From Caulobacter segnis (GTDB taxonomy: Bacteria > Pseudomonadota > Alphaproteobacteria > Caulobacterales > Caulobacteraceae): a stretch of DNA of 64,000 nucleotides. The notes below the pieces were generated by a model. It ran no database searches and had not been told where the DNA came from. It saw nothing but the letters and a program-made list of their open reading frames with translations. The stretch is from assembly GCF_023935105.1 (NCBI RefSeq), contig NZ_CP096040.1:558001-622000 (forward strand). The letters run 5' to 3'. The translations under genes and the position numbers were made by a program. Below, piece after piece: positions 26,570 to 33,671 of this stretch. Every line of letters begins with the position of its first letter. Within the stretch, counting starts at the first letter, position 1.

Positions 26570-27727
26570 TTAGCGGGCCGCGTCCGCCGCTGAATCGATG
26601 CTCCGTTTCGCTCCAGCCTCCGCCTTGGTGAGCCTGGTCCGATAGGCCTCGAGCCTCGCCCGCATCGCATCGTGACGCGCCTTCAACAGGGCCTTGGCTT
26701 CCGCCTTGAAGGGGACGGGGTGGCCAGCCGTCTCGCGATCCGTGAGGTCGATGGTCATGGCCGTGTCCTCGTCCGTGGCGAGAATCGTGGTGCAGGTATC
26801 GGCGTCGGTGATGGCGATGCTGGTCGCCACGTTGTTGTCGGTCGTGGCGATGCTGGTCGCGACCTCGTTGTCCGTCTGTCGGATCGATTCCCGCACCTGC
26901 GCCGTGTATCTCTCGAGCTCCGTCTCGTTGGACAGATTGACGAAGCCGCCGCCGCCCGCGCGCGCGACGGCGGTCAGTTTCGCGGCCTCGCCCGACGGCA
27001 GGTTGAAGCCGATGACATTGACGATCGCCCGTGTGCGGCCGCCGTTGATCCGGCGGGCGACGGCCACGGGATCGCCGTCGCAGGTCTCTTCCCCGTCCGA
27101 AACGACATAGATGATCTGCTCCCCGGGCGTGGTGGAAGCGGCCAGCAGCGCCTCGGCGCGATCGAGCCCGGCGGCGAGCGGCGTCCAGCCGACCGCGCGG
27201 ACCTGTCCCAGCGCCGCGCGGAGTGGCCCCCGGTCAGCCGACATCGGTGCGAGCACATCGATGGCCGAACAGGATTTCGCCTTGCCGGCCTGGCTATTGT
27301 TTCCCTGTTGGCCGAAGACCAGCAGGGATGTCTGCACCGATGCGGGCAGTCCCTCGACAAAGCCGAGCGCCGCCTCCCGCGCCAGCTCGAGTTTGGTCCG
27401 GCCGCCCATTCGCCCGGCCATCGAACCGGACCCATCGATCATCACGATCACGCGCGTCGGCGGAACCCGTGGGGTGACCTGACCGGCGGGCCCTTTCAGC
27501 GCTGGCTGTTTAAGCGTCACGTCCTTTTTGAAGCACGCCTCCGGATCTTTCTTGGTGAACTGGGCGACATAGGCCCGCGCCTCCGCCGAAGCGCCTGGAG
27601 CTTCTCCCCCGGCCTTGGCCTGGTCGAGGTCGGCCGCAGCGTGCCGGTCGCTCGAAGCGTCACCGCAGCCGATCAGTGTCAGCGCAAGCGCAAGGGCCGC
27701 AAGATTACGAACTGGAACGGCCGTCAT
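26570..27727 (-). CDS. VWA-domain lipoprotein with tandem hendecad repeats
   Basis: The product has 385 residues. A signal peptide ends in the lipobox LIGC (Cys21), so the protein is lipid-anchored in an envelope membrane. Residues about 91-285 form a von Willebrand A domain with the metal site DGSGS (98-102) and YVVSDGEETCDGDP (207-220). Residues 287-330 are four 11-residue repeats (pattern xxVATSIxxTD), followed by a basic helix-rich tail to 385. VWA proteins mediate metal-dependent protein contacts. The partner is unknown and no MoxR ATPase is adjacent. It faces the immunity-type genes. Confidence 0.85.
   Translation of the reverse strand: MTAVPVRNLAALALALTLIGCGDASSDRHAAADLDQAKAGGEAPGASAEARAYVAQFTKKDPEACFKKDVTLKQPALKGPAGQVTPRVPPTRVIVMIDGSGSMAGRMGGRTKLELAREAALGFVEGLPASVQTSLLVFGQQGNNSQAGKAKSCSAIDVLAPMSADRGPLRAALGQVRAVGWTPLAAGLDRAEALLAASTTPGEQIIYVVSDGEETCDGDPVAVARRINGGRTRAIVNVIGFNLPSGEAAKLTAVARAGGGGFVNLSNETELERYTAQVRESIRQTDNEVATSIATTDNNVATSIAITDADTCTTILATDEDTAMTIDLTDRETAGHPVPFKAEAKALLKARHDAMRARLEAYRTRLTKAEAGAKRSIDSAADAAR
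26738..26869 (-). repeat. Four tandem 33-bp coding repeats (11-residue units)
   Basis: Residues 287-297, 298-308, 309-319 and 320-330 of the VWA lipoprotein align as NEVATSIATTD, NNVATSIAITD, ADTCTTILATD and EDTAMTIDLTD. The first two units are nearly identical and the last two more diverged. An 11-residue period suits a right-handed coiled coil or an extended stalk. Confidence 0.8.
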
Positions 27728-27990
27728 TTTCGCGTCGTCTCTCAGTCGGGGTGGGGCGCGGAGACTCGTGCTCGCGGTTGCTTGAACAACGCATCAAACA
27801 ATCGTTGTCACGGGGGCGTAGTTCCCGTGTCGAATCCTGAAATCTTCCGCTGATCAGTATTTCCGCGAGCGTCTCTAATGTCGGGTTGTCGTCAATGCGG
27901 CCAATCCGTCCCTGGGTTCGCCCAGCCTTGTTTCTCGACAAGGGCCGTCGGCGTCTCGCGCGTGGGACGTGTTTCCGCTAGGTGTCGTCC

Positions 27991-29052
27991 ATGCAGCGCG
28001 ACGAGCAGGGCGGGCCGGTCACCATTGTCGACATCGCTCGTCAGGCGGGCGTGTCGATCAAGACCGTCTCGCGAGTGATCAATCGTGAGGAGGGTGTCGG
28101 GCCCCAGACCCGGGCGCGCGTCCAGGAGCTGGTCGAGGCGCTGGGTTATCGCCCCAACGTGTCGGCCCGCTCGCTGTCCAGCCGGCGCAGCTACCTGATC
28201 GGCGTGATCTTCATGCAGGTGGGCGCCTATCACTATGTCGGCGAGGTGCAGGTGGGGGCGATGCGCGCCTGCCGGCGGGCCGGTTACCATCTGGTCGTCG
28301 AGCAGGTTGGGGCGCCGGACAAGATGGGCGGCGTCCAGGGCTTGGCCGGCGCGCTGCGCGCCGCGCGGTTCGACGGCCTGGTGCTGACCCCGCCGACCTG
28401 CGACGATCCGGAGGTGCTGGCGGCCGTCGAGGCGGCGGGCCTGCCCTACGTCCGCATCGCGCCGCATCGCGAGTTCGAGCGCTCGCCCTATGTGTTCATG
28501 GATGACCGCCGGGCGGCGCGGGAGCAGGCCCTGCGCCTGTGGAACATGGGCCATCGGCGGATCGCCTTCATCGACGGACCGGCGGACCACGGCTCGGCCG
28601 CCCGGCGTCGCCAGGGCTATGTCGAGGCCCTGCAAGATCGTGGCGTCGAGCCCATGCCCGAATGGATCGCCAAGGGCGACTTCCTCAGCCTTTCCGGATT
28701 CGACGCGACGGAAGCCCTGTTGCGTCTGGCGGAGCCGCCAACGGCGATCTTCGCGGCGAACGACGGCATGGCGCTGGGCGTGCTGGCGGCGGCGGCCAAG
28801 AACGGACTTTCCGTGCCGCGCGATCTCTCGGTGGTCGGCTTCGACGACATTCCCGAGGCCGAGGCCGCCTGGCCGCGCCTGACCACCATCCACCAGCCGA
28901 CCGCCGAAATGGCCGAGGCGGCCGTCGAGATGCTGATCGACGGATTCGGCGACGAGCGGTTCCGGACGAGCGTCCAGGTCCGTCAACTGGACTATCGCCT
29001 GGTCGCCCGGGATTCGGCCGCGGCGCCGTCGAACCCGATCGTTCGCACGTAA
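27991..29052 (+). CDS. LacI family transcriptional regulator
   Basis: The product has 353 residues from the ATG at 27991 (AGGTG about 7 nt upstream). The N-terminal LacI helix-turn-helix is TIVDIARQAGVSIKTVSRVI, with hinge NVSARSLSSRRSYLIGVIF. A sugar-binding-protein-like domain follows, with FDGLVLTPPTCDDPEVL, NDGMALGVLAAAAKNG and SVVGFDDIPEAEAAWPRLTT. It sits directly upstream of a TonB receptor whose promoter holds two LacI-type palindromes. It is therefore the likely repressor of the 29422-46288 locus, released by an imported or processed sugar. Confidence 0.93.
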   Translation: MQRDEQGGPVTIVDIARQAGVSIKTVSRVINREEGVGPQTRARVQELVEALGYRPNVSARSLSSRRSYLIGVIFMQVGAYHYVGEVQVGAMRACRRAGYHLVVEQVGAPDKMGGVQGLAGALRAARFDGLVLTPPTCDDPEVLAAVEAAGLPYVRIAPHREFERSPYVFMDDRRAAREQALRLWNMGHRRIAFIDGPADHGSAARRRQGYVEALQDRGVEPMPEWIAKGDFLSLSGFDATEALLRLAEPPTAIFAANDGMALGVLAAAAKNGLSVPRDLSVVGFDDIPEAEAAWPRLTTIHQPTAEMAEAAVEMLIDGFGDERFRTSVQVRQLDYRLVARDSAAAPSNPIVRT

Positions 29053-29063
29053 ATCGATCCTCT

Positions 29064-29075
29064 GGAAGCGCTTCC
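29064..29075. promoter_or_regulatory. LacI-type palindrome after the regulator gene
   Basis: GGAAGCGCTTCC is a perfect 12-bp palindrome with the central CG typical of LacI-family operators. It starts 12 nt after the regulator's stop and lies about 350 bp upstream of the receptor gene. It differs from the two operators at 29212, so it may bind another LacI-family protein or serve as a distant auxiliary site. Confidence 0.5.
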
Positions 29076-29211
29076 GGCGGAGAGGAAATTCCGCTTGTCC
29101 GCGTCAGCGCGAATGAAGCTTCGCCGCTGAGGGCTTCTGGCGGCAGGTCGCGCCTGTAATCGTTTTCATGTGGGTTTAGCTCGGACAGCGGTGTCAATGA
29201 AGTCACCCATA

Positions 29212-29255
29212 GACAACGTTGTCGTAGCGTGTTGTCTCAATGCGACAACGTTGTC
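29212..29255. promoter_or_regulatory. Twin identical LacI-type operators
   Basis: GACAACGTTGTC occurs twice as a perfect 12-bp palindrome (29212-29223 and 29244-29255), with centres 32 bp apart, about three helical turns. A half-site GTTGTC lies between them. They sit about 170-210 bp upstream of the TonB receptor start, in the gap after the LacI gene. Same-face spacing favours cooperative binding. The LacI regulator just upstream is the natural candidate. Confidence 0.8.
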
Positions 29256-29421
29256 GTAAATCGCGCTAAGCGACCGATCGCGCTGTTAGGAAAGGCCTCG
29301 AAACAAGGGGCCGGAGGAACCGCAAACAAGGCGCTCTCGAGCGCCACAGGGGCATCGTGACGTCGCCGGCGCGTTCAGGCCGATGGGTCTCGATTGTCCC
29401 TAGCAGGACAAAGGGAAAGAG

Positions 29422-31611
29422 ATGCGTAGTCTGTTGTTGGCATCGGCCGCCTTCGCGGTCGTGAGCTTCCACGCGCCTATCGTGATGGCCCAGGAGGCCG
29501 GCGTCGTGAAACTGGACGAGGTCGTCGTCACCGCTCAGCGTCGTAGCGAGAACCTGCAGAAGACGCCGCTGACGGTCTCGGCCGTCACCGGCGACAAGCT
29601 GGAATCGCAGGGCATCAAGACCGTCGTCGATCTGTCGGCCCAGGTGCCGGCGCTGCAGATCAGCTCCAGCGGCTCGGGGGCCGCGGTGGTCTTCCTGCGC
29701 GGCATCGGCAGCACCAACACCACCGAGGTCGGCGACCCGGCGGTGGCCTATCATATCGACGGCATCTACATCGCCCGCTCCACCTCGGTCGGCGCGCTGT
29801 TCTACGACGTCGACCGCGTCGAGGTGCTGCGCGGGCCGCAGGGGACGCTGTACGGCCGGAACGCCACGGCCGGCGCGATCAACGTCATCACCAAGCAGCC
29901 CAAGTTCGACTACGAGGGCAATGGCGCGGTGGACATCGGCAACTATGGCGCCATCACCACCTCGGGCATGGTCAACGTGCCGGTCAGCGACACGATCGCC
30001 GTCCGCGCCGCCTTCCAGACGTCGCGCCACGACGGCTATGTGAAGGCCCTCAACAAGGGACCGGGCACCGGCGGCAACGACCGCTACGACCAGGACGACA
30101 AGTCGGCCCGCGTCCAGTTGCTGTGGAAGCCCAGCGACACGTTCTCGCTGCACGTGGGCGCGGACTATCTGCACCAGGGCGGAGCGGGCGGTGGCGACAA
30201 GAGCTACGGCGCCGCCTTGTCCAACAACGATCCCTGGACCTGCAACTGCGCCACCAACCTCTATCGCAACAACAAGTTCTTCGGCGCGCACGGCCAGGCC
30301 GACCTGGACCTGGGCTTCGGCACCCTGACCTACCTGACCGGCTACAACTTCTCGCGCCTGGACCGCAGCGGCGAGAACGCCAGCACCGGCGCGCCCAACT
30401 ATTTCAAGGGCAAGGACACCACCTGGTCGCACGAACTGCGCCTAGGCGGCGACACCGGCAATCTGAAGTGGGTGGTCGGGCTGTATCGCTTCACGGAAGA
30501 CAACAATGTCGACTTCCGCGTCTTCCTGGCGACGAACTCGTACCTGTCGTTCATCCAGCCCGAAGTCACCGCCAAGTCGATCGCCGCCTTCGGTCAGGGC
30601 ACCTATGAAATCACCGACCGGTTCCGGGTCACCGGCGGCCTGCGCTACACCGAGGACCGCAAGGCCCGAGACGGCGGCACCTTCCTGACCAACTCGGCTG
30701 GCGCGATCACCTCGACGGTGATCAAGAACCTGGCCGACGCCAAGTGGAACGCCACCAACTGGAAGCTGGGCGCCGACTTCGACCTGACCAGCACGTCCAT
30801 GCTCTACGCGAACGTCGCCACGGGCTACAAGGCCGGCGGCTACTACGACGGCATCGCCAACAACGTCTACGAGCCCGAGAAGATCACCTCGTACGAAGCC
30901 GGCGTTAAGAACCGCTTCTTCGATAACCGCCTGCAGTTCAACGCCACGGGCTTCCTGTACGACTATCGCGACTTCCAGGTCACGGCGGTCGGGACCATCG
31001 CCGGCCAGAACGCGTCCGTGACGCTGAACGCCGACAAGGCCCGCGTCTACGGCGTCGAGTTCGAGAGCAATCTGGTCGTCACCGAGCACGACCGTATCGA
31101 CGCCACCCTGGGCTGGCTGCACGCCCGCTATACCGACTTCGTGCTGCCGCTGGGCGACGCCTTCGCCAACAACAGCGCCAATGCCGGCGGTACGGGCTGC
31201 TTTAAGGCCAACTTCAGCGCCGCCGCGCCCCGGTCGACCGACTTCTCGGGTTGCCGCATGGCCCGGACGCCAAGCTGGAGCCTCAATGTCGGCTACCAGC
31301 ACACCTGGGAGATCGCCTCGGGGGCCAAGGTCGTGGGGCGTGTTCAAAGCCACTACGAGAGCGGCAAGAACCTCGAGTACCACGGCTTCGCCGAGAACCG
31401 GCAGGACGCCTTCACCAAGACCGACGTCAGCCTGACCTACACCAGCGCCGACGACCGGTGGTCCCTGCAAAGCTATGTCCGCAACCTCGAGAACGACGAC
31501 GTGCGCACTGCCTCGTCGCCGAACTCGACGACTGGTCTGGCGACCAACGGCAACGGCGAGTTCTACGCTCCGCCGCGCACCTACGGTCTGCGCCTGGGGG
31601 TCAATTTCTAG
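29422..31611 (+). CDS. TonB-dependent receptor without signalling domain
   Basis: This 729-residue outer-membrane receptor has a signal peptide (to MAQEA), TonB box LDEVVVTAQRRSE, plug motifs (SAQVPALQISSSG, FLRGIGSTNTTEVG, VEVLRGPQGTLYGRNATAG) and a C-terminal barrel ending in YGLRLGVNF. It lacks an STN domain, so it transports but should not signal. It is closely similar over its length to the STN-carrying receptor at 39388; for example both contain GPGTGGNDR and DQDDKSAR. It is the first enzyme-locus gene downstream of the twin LacI operators and probably imports the substrate of the GH3 enzymes. Confidence 0.93.
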   Translation: MRSLLLASAAFAVVSFHAPIVMAQEAGVVKLDEVVVTAQRRSENLQKTPLTVSAVTGDKLESQGIKTVVDLSAQVPALQISSSGSGAAVVFLRGIGSTNTTEVGDPAVAYHIDGIYIARSTSVGALFYDVDRVEVLRGPQGTLYGRNATAGAINVITKQPKFDYEGNGAVDIGNYGAITTSGMVNVPVSDTIAVRAAFQTSRHDGYVKALNKGPGTGGNDRYDQDDKSARVQLLWKPSDTFSLHVGADYLHQGGAGGGDKSYGAALSNNDPWTCNCATNLYRNNKFFGAHGQADLDLGFGTLTYLTGYNFSRLDRSGENASTGAPNYFKGKDTTWSHELRLGGDTGNLKWVVGLYRFTEDNNVDFRVFLATNSYLSFIQPEVTAKSIAAFGQGTYEITDRFRVTGGLRYTEDRKARDGGTFLTNSAGAITSTVIKNLADAKWNATNWKLGADFDLTSTSMLYANVATGYKAGGYYDGIANNVYEPEKITSYEAGVKNRFFDNRLQFNATGFLYDYRDFQVTAVGTIAGQNASVTLNADKARVYGVEFESNLVVTEHDRIDATLGWLHARYTDFVLPLGDAFANNSANAGGTGCFKANFSAAAPRSTDFSGCRMARTPSWSLNVGYQHTWEIASGAKVVGRVQSHYESGKNLEYHGFAENRQDAFTKTDVSLTYTSADDRWSLQSYVRNLENDDVRTASSPNSTTGLATNGNGEFYAPPRTYGLRLGVNF

Positions 31612-31627
31612 CTTCCCGATGACCCTA

Positions 31628-31662
31628 CGCCCTCGGCGCTCCTGCGCGCCGAGGGCGCCTTT
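31628..31662 (+). terminator. GC-rich hairpin after TonB receptor
   Basis: CGCCCTCGGCG (31628-31638) pairs perfectly with CGCCGAGGGCG (31647-31657) around an 8-nt loop, then CCTTTCTC. The T-tract is short. It may be a leaky terminator or a 3'-stabilising stem giving the receptor mRNA more abundance than the downstream GH3 mRNA. Confidence 0.55.
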
Positions 31663-31689
31663 CTCGTGTTCAGTGCTCCGGAGTCCGAC

Positions 31690-33660
31690 GTGCGCATCCT
31701 TCAACGCCTCCTGATCTCGACGGCCGTGGCGGTCACGACCGGCTCCATGGCCCTGGCGGCCGAGCAGCCCGCTCTGGGCGTGCGAGGCGGCAAGATCGTC
31801 ACCGTCGACGGCCTGCGGTTCCGCGATCTGGACCGCGACGGCAAGCTGTCGCCGTTCGAGGACTGGCGCCTGTCGCCCGACGTCCGCGCCGCCGATCTGG
31901 TCTCGCGCATGACGCTGGACGAGAAGGCCGGCGAGATGATGCATGGCACCCTCCCGGCCGTTGGCGGCATGGTCCCCGGGCGTGGCCAGGGCTACGACCT
32001 CGACAAGCTGAAGCCGATGATCCTGGAGCGGCGCGTCACCACCTTCATCACCCGTCTGGCCGGCGATCCGGCCTGGCTGGCCGAACAGAACAACGCCGTG
32101 CAGGCGCTGGCCGAGCAGGGCCGCCTTGGCGTGCCGGTCACCATCAGCACCGACCCGCGCCACCACTTCCAGTTCGTCGACGGCGCCAGCGTCGCGGCGG
32201 GCGGCTTCTCGCAATGGCCCGAGGCCACGGGCCTGGCGGCCATCGGCGATACGGCCCTGGTCAAGCGCTTCGGCGACATCGCCCGCCAGGAATACCGCGC
32301 GGTCGGCATCCATCAGGCCCTGTCGCCGATGGCCGATCTGGCCACCGAGCCGCGCTGGTCGCGGATCAGCGGCACGTTCGGCGAGGATCCGGCGCTGGTC
32401 GGCCGCATGGTCAAGGCCTACATCCAGGGCTTCCAGGGCGGCGAGACCAACCTGGCTCCGAACGGCGTCTCGGCCGTGGTCAAGCACTGGGTCGGCTACG
32501 GCGCCTCGGCCAAGGGCTTCGACGGCCACAACAGCTATGGCCGCTACGCCGTTTTCCCGGCCGGCCAGTTCGACCTGCACGTCAAGCCGTTCGACGAGGC
32601 CTTCGCGGCGGGCGTCGCTGGCGTCATGCCGACCTACGCCGTCCTCAAGGATCTCAGCATCGATGGCCAGTCGACCGAGCAGGTCGGCGCGGGCTTCTCC
32701 AAGCAGTTGCTGACCGACCAGCTGCGCGTGAAGCACGGCTTCAAGGGCATCGTGGTCTCGGACTGGGCGATCACCAACGACTGCGGCGAGACCTGTCTGA
32801 ACGGCTTCCCGGCCGGGGTGAAGCCGACCTTCGCGGGTCTCTCCACCGCCTGGGGCGTCGAGAGCCTGACCAAGGTCGACCGCTACGCCAAGGGCGTGAA
32901 CGCGGGCCTCGATCAGTTCGGCGGCGTCGAGGACACGGCCGAGCTGGTGGCGGCGGTCAAGGCGGGCAAGATCGCGCCGGCCCGCATCGACGACGCCGCC
33001 CGTCGCATCCTGGCGATCAAGTTCGAGCAGGGCCTGTTCGAGAACCCCTATGTCGACGCCAAGGCCGCCTCGGCCGTGGTCGGATCCAAGGCCTTCGTGG
33101 CCGAGGGGCGAGCCGCGCAGAGCGCAGCCCTGACCCTGCTGGAGAACAAGAACGGCCTGCTGCCGCTGAAAGGCGCGGGCCGCAAGGTCTGGCTGAAGGG
33201 CGTCTCGCCCGACATCGCCCGCGCCCATGGTCTGGTTCCGGTCCAGGACCTGGCCGAGGCCGAGCTGGCGATCGTCCGCACCGCCACGCCCTACCAGACC
33301 CTGCACCCGAACTACGTGTTCGGCAGCTTCCAGCATGAGGGCGACCTGTCGTTCAAGGACGGCGCGGCCGACTACGAGGCGATCAAGACCGCCTCCGCCA
33401 AGGTCCCGACCATCGTCGCGGTCTATCTGGATCGCCCGGCCATCCTGACCAATGTCCGTGACAAGGCCTCGGCCCTGATCGGCGACTTCGGGGCTGGCGA
33501 CGACGCCTTTCTCGACGCCCTGACCGGCGCCGCCCCGCCGCGCGGCAAGCTGCCGTTCGAGCTGCCGTCGTCCATGGCCGCCGTCGAGGCCCAGGCCGAG
33601 GACGCGCCGCACGACAGCAAGGACCCGCTGTACCCGATCCACTTCGGCCTGACCTACTGA
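31690..33660 (+). CDS. Secreted glycoside hydrolase family 3 (two-domain type)
   Basis: The product has 656 residues from the GTG at 31690, which has GGAG upstream and gives a normal signal peptide (MRILQRLLISTAVAVTTGSMALA). An N-terminal calcium-loop-like DRDGKLSPFEDW precedes the GH3 barrel. The nucleophile is Asp358 in KGIVVSDWAITND. The C-terminal alpha/beta sandwich ends at IHFGLTY without a fibronectin-III-like domain. This form is typical of exo-acting beta-glucosidases. A second GH3 follows after 11 bases. Anomeric and sugar specificity (glucose or xylose) cannot be settled by eye. Confidence 0.9.
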   Translation: MRILQRLLISTAVAVTTGSMALAAEQPALGVRGGKIVTVDGLRFRDLDRDGKLSPFEDWRLSPDVRAADLVSRMTLDEKAGEMMHGTLPAVGGMVPGRGQGYDLDKLKPMILERRVTTFITRLAGDPAWLAEQNNAVQALAEQGRLGVPVTISTDPRHHFQFVDGASVAAGGFSQWPEATGLAAIGDTALVKRFGDIARQEYRAVGIHQALSPMADLATEPRWSRISGTFGEDPALVGRMVKAYIQGFQGGETNLAPNGVSAVVKHWVGYGASAKGFDGHNSYGRYAVFPAGQFDLHVKPFDEAFAAGVAGVMPTYAVLKDLSIDGQSTEQVGAGFSKQLLTDQLRVKHGFKGIVVSDWAITNDCGETCLNGFPAGVKPTFAGLSTAWGVESLTKVDRYAKGVNAGLDQFGGVEDTAELVAAVKAGKIAPARIDDAARRILAIKFEQGLFENPYVDAKAASAVVGSKAFVAEGRAAQSAALTLLENKNGLLPLKGAGRKVWLKGVSPDIARAHGLVPVQDLAEAELAIVRTATPYQTLHPNYVFGSFQHEGDLSFKDGAADYEAIKTASAKVPTIVAVYLDRPAILTNVRDKASALIGDFGAGDDAFLDALTGAAPPRGKLPFELPSSMAAVEAQAEDAPHDSKDPLYPIHFGLTY

Positions 33661-33671
33661 GGACCTTCGCC

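Noticed and set aside
27781..27850. Possible tRNA 3'-end duplicate (attR) near TTCCCGTGTCGAATCCTG
   Set aside because: It resembles a T-arm only loosely and does not match the 3' end of tRNA-Arg(CCT), so it cannot be called an attachment site.
16397..27990. CRISPR array or integrase gene in the island
   Set aside because: No regularly spaced direct repeats and no recombinase motif were found in either strand; the only tandem repeats are the coding hendecads at 26738-26869.
30442..33642. 1066-codon minus-strand open frame
   Set aside because: It lies antisense to a receptor and a GH3 gene with intact active sites. Long antisense frames are expected in high-GC DNA, and its composition (Gly, Arg, Asp, Val-rich) is that of a shadow.
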